Below are positions 35,881 to 43,089 of a stretch of 64,000 bases of DNA, one piece after another. The notes beneath the pieces were generated by a model that worked only from the letters and a program-made list of their open reading frames with translations, had not been told where the DNA came from and ran no database searches. Position 1 is the first letter of the stretch; the number at the start of each line of letters is the position of its first letter. The stretch is from assembly GCA_934754355.1 (NCBI GenBank), contig CAKVID010000001.1:248001-312000 (forward strand). The letters run 5' to 3'. Origin of the DNA: an uncultured Clostridia bacterium. GTDB taxonomy: Bacteria; Bacillota; Clostridia; Christensenellales; UBA1242. The position numbers were made by a program, and so were the translations under genes.

Positions 35881-38301
35881 ATGAAAAAAACATTAATAAT
35901 TATTACAAGTTTAATTATGATATGTATTATGCTTATAGGTTGTAATTCTACCGATGCAACAATTACAACAAGTAAAGAACTTAATAAAAATTTGAATTTA
36001 CTAATGAACACAGTAAATAGATTGGATACAATAGACAATGATTATCTAGTTAATAATGATGTGTATTCATTAAATACAGTTACAGCATCTGCTGTACCTA
36101 CACCAAATAAAATGTATAAAAATGTATTAGCGTCTAATAACGAAACTAATGAAAATACAATCAACGAAGACAATAAAGAAATTACAACATTAGAATTGAA
36201 AGCAGACGAAGTTAGTCTAAAAGATGATTTAACTAACGCTTTAAAAAATGAATTAGTTAATAGACTATACTGCGACCAAAATGGCAATTGCAAGATATGT
36301 AAACAACCTTACACATGTAATAACAATAATATGTGCAATAGTTGTAATCAAACTATAATTTGCGATAGCAATGGTAACTGTACAAGTTGCAATAAGCAAT
36401 TAGTATTAGATAATAATAATAATTGTTCTAGTTGCAAAAAGTCTTGTATAACCACTATTCCAAATACAAATATATCCCCTTCTACTAGCAGTTGTTTAAA
36501 GAGAATTTCTGCAAATAATGAAAAATTAAAAGTTGATTTATTATCAGCAAAAAATAACGATTTAGTTGTAAATATTCAGGACGACGATCTTGATACAAAC
36601 AATGAACATATTGAAGATAATACAATAATTAATGACAATAACATAATAGATAATGACAATATTATTGCAAATACAGACAATTTTAACAACACTTCAGACA
36701 ATGCAACAATAAAAGATATTACCAATCAAAAGCCAGTTATCGTAGATAATTCTAACATAAATAGTACTACAGATAGCACAACAAATACAGATAATATTGT
36801 TGATAATAACAATGTCGACAATACAATTAATGATGACTTTAATAACAGCAGACCTTTCAGAGTTGTATATTATAGTGAGAGTTCATTCATGCCAGATATC
36901 CTAAGATACAACCCAAGATTTGTTAGTCAAATTAATTATGACAATGCAAATACCAGTCTTAATAAATATGTAGAAAAATTACAAAAACTATATACTATGA
37001 CTGCTGATGTAGTAGAAGCAAATAACACTCTTGCTAATTACAAAATTGTAATATTAGACAATATCGGAGAAGCAAAACAATTGAACAATTGTTTACTAGA
37101 CGGCACTTGTTCTCCTACCAATAACCAAGTAGCCGCATTGAATAATTATATAGACGACATTAAATCTACTATTAGAAATTTAAGAAATTCTAACGGAAGT
37201 TTAACAAACGAAGTTAATAAAATATCTACAAACAATACTGGAATTTCTCAAAGTATAGATGTAACAAATAGCAATTATTTAAGAATACTAAATCAAATAG
37301 ACACTAGAATTTCTTATCATGAAAATGCTATTGCAACTCTAGAGCAAATTAAATTCTTATTACAAGATGCACAAAACAATGGTAATCAAACTGTTGTTAT
37401 TGAAGACTTGAATAATAATAATAAAGATGCAATTATTAATACTCCAGTTGAAACAACTCCAACCGATAACAATACTATTATTGATACAAATAACACTATT
37501 GTAAATGATAAACCAATTATTAATGAACCTGTAATCAATGATAACAATACAATTGTTAATACCGATAATAATATTAGAGAAGACATTAATCATAATAACA
37601 CTACAACAAATAACGATAGAATTATTGAAAACAATTCAGACATTATCACAAATGACACTTTAGATAATACCGATACTACCGTTAGAGAAGATGTAGTAGA
37701 AGAAAAAATTGTAGATAATAATAACAATACTATAGTCAAAGATAAGAAAGTTTATACAAACATTGACACTTACAAAAATAATGATTTGAGCAATGTTAAT
37801 TCATATTTGGATAATAAAATTACAAATGATAATATAATTAATAATACACAAGATACAAATATTAATGAAGAAGTTGTAAATAATGATAATACTGATAACA
37901 ATGTAATCGATAATAATATTCAAGATACAAATGTAAACGATGCAAATATTGATAACAATATCACAAACGATATTCCACAAATGGTTGATAATAACAATAA
38001 CATAATTGATGGCAACAATAATATTGTTTCAAATGAAAATTTAGTTGCAAACAATAACTATAATAACAACGGATATAATAATACGATTATTAGTCAAAAT
38101 AATCTTGATAACAATAATTTAGGTAATAATAGTTATAGATACGATAGCAATGGCACTCTTTACAATAATACAAATGGTTACAACAATTCGGGTATCAATA
38201 ATGTAAACGAAAGAAATAACAATGTAAATACCTACAAGTATAATACATTAGTTGATAGCATTAATAGAGGCACGGTTAATAATGGTATTAATACTTTATA
38301 A
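35881..38301 (+). CDS. Asn-rich lipoprotein with four-fold Cys repeat, unknown function
   Basis: No family is recognised. The 806-residue protein has a lipoprotein signal (residues 1-20) with lipobox LIGC and acylation site C21. Residues 131-190 are four 15-residue repeats of the form [CL]-[DN]-x-N-[GN]-x-C-x2-C-[KN]-[KQ]-x3. Residues about 240-320 are Asn/Asp-rich low complexity. Residues about 325-530 look ordered and partly coiled coil, from PFRVVYYSESSF to LEQIKFLLQDA, and contain another Cys pair. From 530 to the end it is again mostly Asn, Asp, Thr and Ile. It lies reversed between sigF and spoVAC, so a spore-envelope role is tempting, but the promoter looks vegetative. Confidence 0.85.
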   Translation: MKKTLIIITSLIMICIMLIGCNSTDATITTSKELNKNLNLLMNTVNRLDTIDNDYLVNNDVYSLNTVTASAVPTPNKMYKNVLASNNETNENTINEDNKEITTLELKADEVSLKDDLTNALKNELVNRLYCDQNGNCKICKQPYTCNNNNMCNSCNQTIICDSNGNCTSCNKQLVLDNNNNCSSCKKSCITTIPNTNISPSTSSCLKRISANNEKLKVDLLSAKNNDLVVNIQDDDLDTNNEHIEDNTIINDNNIIDNDNIIANTDNFNNTSDNATIKDITNQKPVIVDNSNINSTTDSTTNTDNIVDNNNVDNTINDDFNNSRPFRVVYYSESSFMPDILRYNPRFVSQINYDNANTSLNKYVEKLQKLYTMTADVVEANNTLANYKIVILDNIGEAKQLNNCLLDGTCSPTNNQVAALNNYIDDIKSTIRNLRNSNGSLTNEVNKISTNNTGISQSIDVTNSNYLRILNQIDTRISYHENAIATLEQIKFLLQDAQNNGNQTVVIEDLNNNNKDAIINTPVETTPTDNNTIIDTNNTIVNDKPIINEPVINDNNTIVNTDNNIREDINHNNTTTNNDRIIENNSDIITNDTLDNTDTTVREDVVEEKIVDNNNNTIVKDKKVYTNIDTYKNNDLSNVNSYLDNKITNDNIINNTQDTNINEEVVNNDNTDNNVIDNNIQDTNVNDANIDNNITNDIPQMVDNNNNIIDGNNNIVSNENLVANNNYNNNGYNNTIISQNNLDNNNLGNNSYRYDSNGTLYNNTNGYNNSGINNVNERNNNVNTYKYNTLVDSINRGTVNNGINTL
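36271..36450 (+). repeat. Four tandem 45-bp units encoding a 15-residue Cys repeat
   Basis: The units are residues 131-145, 146-160, 161-175 and 176-190 of the lipoprotein. They begin CDQNGNCKIC, CNNNNMCNSC, CDSNGNCTSC and LDNNNNCSSC. The 15-residue period is exact. DNA identity between units is only partial, so the duplication is not recent. Confidence 0.85.
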
Positions 38302-38318
38302 TGTGGTATTAAAAAAAG

Positions 38319-38349
38319 CAAATTGCTTTATTTCGCAATTTGTTTTTTT
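38319..38349. terminator. Shared terminator between the lipoprotein gene and sigF
   Basis: CAAATTGC (38319-38326) pairs with GCAATTTG (38335-38342), with T runs after it on the plus strand and A runs before it. It can serve the convergent lipoprotein and sigF transcripts. Confidence 0.8.
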
Positions 38350-39070
38350 ATTCTAATTTTTCTTTAATCTTCTTTAATATTTTACTTTCTAGCCTACTAA
38401 CCTGTACTTGAGATACTCCAAGTTCAGTTGCAATATCTTTTTGAGTTTTATCTCTAAAATATCTAAGAATAATAATCTTTCTATCTCTTTTTGGTAAATC
38501 TTTTATTACTTTATAAAGAAGTTCATTATCCATTTCTTTGTCTATTGGTTTATCATCTTCTATTTTATCTATTAAATATTGTTCTTTACCATTCTCATCT
38601 CCAACCATTGAATACAAAGATATAGGTCTAATTGCACTATCCATTGCATATACAACTTCTGCCTCGTCTAGCCCAAAATTTTTTGCAATAATATCTACAG
38701 AAGGAGAAACATTGTTTTTTGCAACATATTCTTCTATAAATCTATTTATATGGATATTTAATTGTTTTGTACTTCTAGATACTTTGATTATTCCATTATC
38801 CCTTATAAACCTCTTAATTTCTCCAGCAATCATAGGAACAGCATATGTTGAAAATTTTACACCAAAACTCTCATCAAAATTATTAATAGCTTTTAGAAAA
38901 CCCAAACTACCTAGTTGGTATAAATCATCAAACTCTATACCTTTATTTAGATACTTTTTAATAACACTCTTTATTAGTGGAGAATTCTCTGTGATTAGTC
39001 TTTCTTTCGCCTGTTCGTCACCATTTTTAGCCAAATCTATAAGACTATTAGTAGTTTCTATATCCAGCAT
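38348..39070 (-). CDS. sigF: RNA polymerase sigma factor SigF (forespore-specific)
   Basis: This 240-residue sigma-70 family protein has region 2 with FDDLYQLGSLGFLKAINNFD (about 47-66), then KFSTYAVPMIAGEIKRFIRD, a region 3, and a region 4 helix-turn-helix with KDIATELGVSQVQVSRLESK near the end. SigF drives the first forespore genes and is held by SpoIIAB until SpoIIAA frees it. The call as SigF rather than SigG rests on its place as third gene of spoIIAA-spoIIAB-sigF, with only 8 bp between it and spoIIAB. The usual spoVA genes do not follow directly. Confidence 0.95.
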   Translation of the reverse strand: MLDIETTNSLIDLAKNGDEQAKERLITENSPLIKSVIKKYLNKGIEFDDLYQLGSLGFLKAINNFDESFGVKFSTYAVPMIAGEIKRFIRDNGIIKVSRSTKQLNIHINRFIEEYVAKNNVSPSVDIIAKNFGLDEAEVVYAMDSAIRPISLYSMVGDENGKEQYLIDKIEDDKPIDKEMDNELLYKVIKDLPKRDRKIIILRYFRDKTQKDIATELGVSQVQVSRLESKILKKIKEKLE

Positions 39071-39078
39071 ACTATCTC

Positions 39079-39504
39079 CTAATTATTAATATTTTTTACA
39101 AGTTTTAGTTTTGTTCCTTCGCCAATTTTTGAATTAACTTCCATTTTATCCATAAACCCTTCCATTACAGTAAACCCCATACCACTTCTTTCTTTATCTG
39201 GTTTTGTTGTAAAAAATGGAGTTAATGCTTCTTCCAAGTTTTCAATTCCTTTGCCATTATCTACAATTGTAATTTCTACGCAATTTTCATAAATTTCGCA
39301 GTTAATTTCTATCTCTCCTATACTACCCTCATAACCATGCACAATAGCATTGGTCACACCTTCACTTACGGCCGTTTTGATATCAGATATTTCTTCTATA
39401 GAAAAATTAACATTAGAACAAAAACTTGCAACTGCAAGTCTTGCAAAACTTTCGTTCTCGGGCAATGATAAAAATTTTAAATTCATTTTATTTTTGTATT
39501 CCAT
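39079..39504 (-). CDS. spoIIAB: Anti-sigma F factor and protein kinase SpoIIAB
   Basis: SpoIIAB binds and blocks SigF, and phosphorylates SpoIIAA using ATP. It has the GHKL-fold boxes: EGVTNAIVHGYE (N box), DNGKGIENLEEA (G1) and ERSGMGFTVMEGF (G2). From ATG 39504 it has 141 residues, the family's usual size. An upstream ATG at 39516 overlaps the spoIIAA stop and lacks a ribosome site, while GGAG lies 6 nt before 39504. Adjacent spoIIAA and sigF give the complete partner-switch. Confidence 0.96.
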   Translation of the reverse strand: MEYKNKMNLKFLSLPENESFARLAVASFCSNVNFSIEEISDIKTAVSEGVTNAIVHGYEGSIGEIEINCEIYENCVEITIVDNGKGIENLEEALTPFFTTKPDKERSGMGFTVMEGFMDKMEVNSKIGEGTKLKLVKNINN

Positions 39505-39515
39505 ATTTTTCTCCA

Positions 39516-39824
39516 TTAAGATATTTTTGGCATAATCTCGTAAATGCCAGACATTTTAAAGATTTTTTCAACTGTACTAGTAGGGTTGCTGATATAAGTA
39601 CTCACATTTTTATTTTTTAGATATTTATATCTACCAATCAAAACTCCTATGCCCGTACTATCCATAAATGTTAAATTTGACATATCAAAAACAACATTTT
39701 GATAATTGTAATTTCTCAACTTTTCATCTATTGCATCTCTTGTAAATGAAGATGTACAATCGTCTAATTCTCCAATTAATGACACATATAATGTATTATC
39801 AGTTAGATTAAATTTAATATCCAT
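39516..39824 (-). CDS. spoIIAA: Anti-anti-sigma F factor SpoIIAA
   Basis: SpoIIAA is a 102-residue STAS-domain protein. In its unphosphorylated form it pulls SpoIIAB off SigF in the forespore. The phosphorylated serine is S56 in FMDSTGIGVLIGRY (S58 in Bacillus). A perfect AGGAGG precedes ATG 39824. It is the first gene of the spoIIA operon. A sigma-H promoter is expected from Bacillus, but I could not find one with correct spacing in the 190 bp upstream. Confidence 0.96.
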   Translation of the reverse strand: MDIKFNLTDNTLYVSLIGELDDCTSSFTRDAIDEKLRNYNYQNVVFDMSNLTFMDSTGIGVLIGRYKYLKNKNVSTYISNPTSTVEKIFKMSGIYEIMPKIS

Positions 39825-39958
39825 ATATTCCTCCTGTGCATTTTATATTCTAAGTGTACCACCCTAGCAATCAAATATTTTGAGATGTTAGGTCTAAAAT
39901 GGATTTATTTTGTAGAAAATATAATAGTTAAAATTATTAAATTTTTTAGATAAAATTC

Positions 39959-39987
39959 TTGACAACCAGTATTTTTTATAGTAGAAT
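39959..39987 (+). promoter_or_regulatory. Promoter of the tRNA cluster
   Basis: TTGACA (39959-39964), 17 bp, then TAGAAT (39982-39987), 28 bp before tRNA-Pro. The six tRNAs that follow have no other promoter between them. Confidence 0.75.
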
Positions 39988-40015
39988 TATCTTGTTATCG
40001 CTTAAGAGTGAGTGA

Positions 40016-40092
40016 CGGGGTGTAGCGCAGTTTGGTAGCGCACTTGATTTGGGATCAAGGGGCCGGGAGTTCGAGTCTCTTCACCCCGACCA
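40016..40092 (+). tRNA. tRNA-Pro (anticodon TGG)
   Basis: 77 nt with encoded CCA. The acceptor CGGGGTG pairs with CACCCCG; the anticodon stem CTTGA/TCAAG encloses TTTGGGA. It is the first of six tRNAs. Confidence 0.97.
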
Positions 40093-40106
40093 TTATATTT
40101 TATAAT

Positions 40107-40183
40107 GGGCCTTTAGCTCAGTTGGTTAGAGCAACCGGCTCATAACCGGTTTGTCCGGGGTTCAAGTCCCTGAAGGCCCACCA
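40107..40183 (+). tRNA. tRNA with anticodon CAT (elongator Met or Ile2)
   Basis: 77 nt with encoded CCA; the acceptor is GGGCCTT/AAGGCCC and the anticodon loop CTCATAA. The normal G1-C72 pair excludes initiator Met. The CCTTTAGCTCAGTTGG 5' part resembles Firmicute tRNA-Ile2, whose C34 is changed to lysidine by TilS, so Met and Ile2 cannot be separated by eye. Confidence 0.9.
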
Positions 40184-40215
40184 CTTTTATTCCTTAACAC
40201 ACATATATTATATTT

Positions 40216-40292
40216 GGCCTGGTAGTTCAGCTGGTTAGAACGCTAGCCTGTCACGCTAGAGGTCGTGGGTTCGAGTCCCATCCAGGTCGCCA
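40216..40292 (+). tRNA. tRNA-Asp (anticodon GTC)
   Basis: 77 nt with encoded CCA. The acceptor is GGCCTGG/CCAGGTC, with one G-T pair, and the anticodon stem CTAGC/GCTAG encloses CTGTCAC. The discriminator G73 is right for Asp. Confidence 0.97.
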
Positions 40293-40302
40293 TTATATGT
40301 AT

Positions 40303-40378
40303 GCCTCGGTAGCTCAGTCGGTAGAGCGGAGGACTGAAAATCCTTGTGTCGGTGGTTCGATTCCGCCCCAAGGCACCA
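40303..40378 (+). tRNA. tRNA-Phe (anticodon GAA)
   Basis: 76 nt with encoded CCA; the anticodon loop is CTGAAAA. The acceptor GCCTCGG against CCAAGGC leaves a C-A mismatch at position 5-68; the other arms pair well. Confidence 0.95.
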
Positions 40379-40439
40379 TATTAATTTATGTTGTTTTCCC
40401 TATAGCCTACCGAAACTATAGCGAGGCAACACTGTATAT

Positions 40440-40514
40440 GCTGGTGTGGCTCAACGGTAGAGCAGCTGACTTGTAATCAGCAGGTTGTAGGTTCGATTCC
40501 TATCACCAGCTCCA
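40440..40514 (+). tRNA. tRNA-Thr (anticodon TGT)
   Basis: 75 nt with encoded CCA. The acceptor GCTGGTG pairs with CACCAGC; the anticodon stem CTGA/TCAG encloses the TGT anticodon. Its CCA ends 2 nt before tRNA-Tyr. Confidence 0.97.
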
Positions 40515-40516
40515 TT

Positions 40517-40601
40517 GGGAGGGTTGCAGAGCGGTCAAATGCAACGGACTGTAAATCCGTCGTCTCAGACTTCGATGGTTCGAATCCATCCCCTCCCACC
40601 A
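40517..40601 (+). tRNA. tRNA-Tyr (anticodon GTA)
   Basis: 85 nt with the long variable arm of class II tRNAs and encoded CCA. The acceptor GGGAGGG pairs with CCCTCCC and the anticodon loop is CTGTAAA. It is the last tRNA of the cluster, and its 3' end is duplicated downstream. Confidence 0.97.
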
Positions 40602-40630
40602 AAAGAAAGACCAATAACTGGTCTTTTTTT
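40587..40630 (+). repeat. 44-bp direct repeat, copy 1 (tRNA-Tyr 3' end plus terminator)
   Basis: It covers the last T-arm bases, the acceptor 3' strand, CCA and the whole terminator of the cluster. An identical 44-bp copy lies at 40795-40838, 208 bp further on. Confidence 0.95.
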
Positions 40631-40631
40631 T
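40606..40631 (+). terminator. Terminator of the tRNA cluster
   Basis: AAAGACCA pairs with TGGTCTTT over ATAAC, followed by a run of eight T (counting those in the stem). Confidence 0.9.
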
Positions 40632-40794
40632 GTTGCTCGTTACTGGCTTCTACACGTTTTACAAACGTGTACACGGCTTCGCCTTGTGAACCATCTTAGG
40701 TAGTCGGGACCCCGCCAGTTTCACTGTCACCCGACAAATATGGCATTGACTTTATTGATATTATGCCCTTATATATTGCCATATTGACGCATCA
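40631..40794. other. Spacer between the two 44-bp repeats
   Basis: A 164-bp gene-free segment, richer in G and C than its surroundings. It has a hairpin TACACGTTT/AAACGTGTA near 40652-40672, a second stem GTCGGG/CCCGAC at about 40702-40735, and GAACCATC at 40687-40694, an inverted copy of the tRNA-Tyr T-arm bases at 40574-40581. No protein is plausible. Confidence 0.6.
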
Positions 40795-40838
40795 CATCCC
40801 CTCCCACCAAAAGAAAGACCAATAACTGGTCTTTTTTT
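40795..40838 (+). repeat. 44-bp direct repeat, copy 2, with second terminator
   Basis: An exact copy of 40587-40630, including the CCCTCCCACCA acceptor end and the AAAGACCA/TGGTCTTT terminator. No tRNA body precedes it. Confidence 0.95.
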
Positions 40839-40853
40839 GTTTATTTGTTACAG

Positions 40854-40875
40854 ACCCCCAGATAGTCTGGGGGGT
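40854..40875. other. GC-rich hairpin between the tRNA cluster and plsC
   Basis: CCCCCAGA pairs with TCTGGGGG over TAG. No T run follows on either strand, so it is not a classical terminator. It stands out in this AT-rich region. Confidence 0.5.
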
Positions 40876-40882
40876 TAGAAAC

Positions 40883-40909
40883 AAAAAAATGGCTACTTTC
40901 CGTAGTCAT
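40883..40909 (-). terminator. Terminator of the rluB-cmk-plsC operon
   Basis: On the minus strand ATGACTAC pairs with GTAGCCAT, with one G-T pair, followed by seven T (40883-40889 on the plus strand are A). Confidence 0.75.
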
Positions 40910-40923
40910 TTTTTTATATGTAT

Positions 40924-41574
40924 TTATTTCTTTAAACTTCTCTTATACTCTTTATATTCCAACTTATATTCTTTTATGCTTACAGTTCTAAGATATTGCA
41001 TCTTTTCTTCCAATATTTTTGATGCGGTCTCTAGAGATTCTTTATCCGTTTTCCCACTCTCAAGTTCTGGATATTCTGAAAATTTAAACGGCTTGCCTAT
41101 CATTAATTTATTAAATACGAAAGGCATTGTAATCTTTCTAAAACACATTGGAACGACATAACTATCTGTTTTTATAGCAAAAAGTGAAAGGCCATTCTTA
41201 ACACTTATCTCTTCAGCATTTTTCATTCTTGTTCCTTCGGGGAATAATAATATTTGCTTATTGCTTTTTAATATTTTCAATGTTGTTTTAATTGCTGAGA
41301 TATCGTTACCACCCCTATCTACGGGATAACCACCAAATTTTCGTAAGAAAAATCCCCCTACTTTATTCTTAAATAACGAATTTTTCGCCATAATCTTAGA
41401 ATTAGGACAAATCCTACATTTTAGAATAATTACATCATTATTTGTTTGATGGTTAGAAGCAAAAATTGTGGCTTGTTTCTTCACTTTTTTTAAATATTTT
41501 TTGCCATAGATTTTTGTAGGGAAAAGAATTAATACAAATGGAAAAATAAGTATTATACATATCCATAGTATCAT
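40924..41574 (-). CDS. plsC: 1-acyl-sn-glycerol-3-phosphate acyltransferase (PlsC family)
   Basis: This enzyme adds the second acyl chain in phosphatidic acid synthesis, at the membrane. The 216-residue protein has a hydrophobic N-terminus (residues 1-20), the catalytic NHQTNND box with H42 and D47, and the substrate motif FPEGTR at 111-116. Size and motifs fit PlsC. It overlaps cmk by 4 nt (ATGA), so the two are coupled. It is the last gene of rluB-cmk-plsC, a common Firmicute order. Confidence 0.9.
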   Translation of the reverse strand: MILWICIILIFPFVLILFPTKIYGKKYLKKVKKQATIFASNHQTNNDVIILKCRICPNSKIMAKNSLFKNKVGGFFLRKFGGYPVDRGGNDISAIKTTLKILKSNKQILLFPEGTRMKNAEEISVKNGLSLFAIKTDSYVVPMCFRKITMPFVFNKLMIGKPFKFSEYPELESGKTDKESLETASKILEEKMQYLRTVSIKEYKLEYKEYKRSLKK

Positions 41575-42239
41575 AAATTATTTTCTCCTTTAATTGTTCT
41601 ATACATCAATTCCACTTCATCATCTATTGTCATATCTGAATTATCTATATGTATTGTTCCTTTTGTTAGAATTAATGGGGACAATTCTCTTTGACAATCT
41701 CTTCTATCTCTCTCTATCAAATCTTTCTTAACTTCGTCAAATGATAAATTTTGCCCTTTACTTAGTAATTCTTCATATCTTCTTTTTGCCCTAACATCAA
41801 TATCTGCATCTAGAAAAAATCTAAATTTAGCATTAGGTAATACATGTGAAGTAATGTCTCTACCTTCCATTACTAAATCGTACTTGCTTGCACTATCTCT
41901 CTGAATATTAAGCACAAATTCCCTGCATTTTGGATACGGACTAATAATAGAGCAAATATCTGAAATTATAGGCAATCTAATATCTTGCGATACATCTTCA
42001 CCATTTAAAATTGTGATTTGTTCACCGTTGTTGTGCTTTAATTCAACATGAATATCTTTAAGACAATTCTCAACTTCTTGCTCATTATGTGGGTCAATAT
42101 TATTTCTATAAACATATAACCCTACCAATCTATAAATAGCTCCTGTATCAAAATGAACAATACCTAATCTCTGTGCCAATCTAGTACACACAACACCTTT
42201 ACCAGATGAAGAATAGCCATCTACTGCTATTGTCAACAT
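41571..42239 (-). CDS. cmk: Cytidylate kinase
   Basis: Cmk phosphorylates CMP and dCMP with ATP, in pyrimidine salvage and after RNA and lipid turnover. The 222-residue protein has a P-loop at 8-14 (GYSSSGK), the substrate-site DTGAIYR, the EGRDITSHVLPNA segment (family GRDIGTVV-like), and the lid RRYEELLSKGQ. The ribosome site GAGAGG lies in the last codons of rluB, 5 bp upstream. Confidence 0.96.
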   Translation of the reverse strand: MLTIAVDGYSSSGKGVVCTRLAQRLGIVHFDTGAIYRLVGLYVYRNNIDPHNEQEVENCLKDIHVELKHNNGEQITILNGEDVSQDIRLPIISDICSIISPYPKCREFVLNIQRDSASKYDLVMEGRDITSHVLPNAKFRFFLDADIDVRAKRRYEELLSKGQNLSFDEVKKDLIERDRRDCQRELSPLILTKGTIHIDNSDMTIDDEVELMYRTIKGENNL

Positions 42240-42244
42240 ATAAT

Positions 42245-42949
42245 TTACCTCTCAAATACTAAATTTTTCTCTGTTTCACTTAGATATCTATACTTACCTT
42301 CTTGCAAATCTGCAAGTTGAAGTTCGCCAATAGAAATTCTTTTCAAAGCATAAATTTTTACTTTGAAAAATTCAAAAATTCTTCTAATTTCTCGGTTTTT
42401 CCCTTCCATAATAGTAATATTATAATAGTTATACTCGTCATCACTTGAGACTTGTTCAATCTTGGCAGGAAGATAATTAACATCATCAATTATCATTCCT
42501 TTCCTTATTTGATTTAATTCTTTTCCCGTCAATACTACTTTCAATTTCACTTCATAAGTTTTGTAAATATGATTTGATGGGTGTACAATTTTATTTGCCC
42601 AGTCTCCATCGTTTGTAAGAAGAAGCAAACCTTGCGTGTTATAATCAAGCCTACCTACTGGAAATACTTTAACTCTCAAATTTTTCAATAAATCGGTTAC
42701 TACTTTTCTATCTTTTTCGTCTTTCAAAGAAGTAATATAACATCTTGGTTTATTTAACATTATATAAACTTTATTTTCTTGTAAATGAATTACCTTGCCG
42801 TTATATTTAACAACATCACTTTCTTTCACATCATAAGATAGATTATCTAGTATTTTGCCGTTTACTTCTATTTTGCCAGACAATATTAATTCTTCTACTT
42901 TCCTTCTACTACCCAATTCACAACTAGCCAAATATTTATTTATTCTCAT
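42245..42949 (-). CDS. rluB: 23S/16S rRNA pseudouridine synthase (RsuA/RluB family)
   Basis: It converts a specific rRNA uridine to pseudouridine. An S4 RNA-binding domain occupies about residues 1-60 (MRINKYLASCELGSRRKVEELI). The catalytic domain holds the motif GRLDYNTQGLLLLTNDG with the nucleophile D102, and the C-terminal signature MEGKNREIRRIFEFF. RluB (23S U2605 in E. coli numbering) is the most likely member because of its position before cmk, but RsuA cannot be excluded. It has a good AAGGTGA site and is the first gene of its operon. Confidence 0.92.
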   Translation of the reverse strand: MRINKYLASCELGSRRKVEELILSGKIEVNGKILDNLSYDVKESDVVKYNGKVIHLQENKVYIMLNKPRCYITSLKDEKDRKVVTDLLKNLRVKVFPVGRLDYNTQGLLLLTNDGDWANKIVHPSNHIYKTYEVKLKVVLTGKELNQIRKGMIIDDVNYLPAKIEQVSSDDEYNYYNITIMEGKNREIRRIFEFFKVKIYALKRISIGELQLADLQEGKYRYLSETEKNLVFER

Positions 42950-42966
42950 AATTTCACCTTATAATT

Positions 42967-42995
42967 ATTTTACTATGTTTATAATAAATTATCAA
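42967..42995 (-). promoter_or_regulatory. Promoter of rluB-cmk-plsC
   Basis: On the minus strand TTGATA (42990-42995), 17 bp, then TAAAAT (42967-42972), 18 bp upstream of the rluB start. Confidence 0.55.
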
Positions 42996-43014
42996 ATTAA
43001 CAAACATATAAAAT

Positions 43015-43064
43015 AAAAAAAACATCTAACAATTTGCAAAAATATCAAATTATATTAGATGTTT
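43015..43064 (-). terminator. Terminator of the scpA-to-dacF operon
   Basis: On the minus strand AAACATCTAA pairs with TTAGATGTTT over a long AT-rich loop, then a T run (A at 43015-43020 on the plus strand). Confidence 0.65.
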
Positions 43065-43089
43065 GTTTTTTAATGTTTTTTATTCTGCA

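Noticed and set aside
37400..38280. Possible CRISPR or minisatellite in the Asn-rich region
   Set aside because: Repeats are only of AAT/GAT-type codons; there is no fixed unit length and no spacers. It is low-complexity coding sequence.
39825..39958. Sigma-H promoter for spoIIAA
   Set aside because: AGGG and GAAT boxes occur, but the spacing is several bases too short for the sigma-H consensus.
40477..40674. 65-codon frame antisense to tRNA-Thr and tRNA-Tyr
   Set aside because: It is the well-known false protein produced by reading tRNA genes backwards (GGDGFEPSKSETTDLQS).
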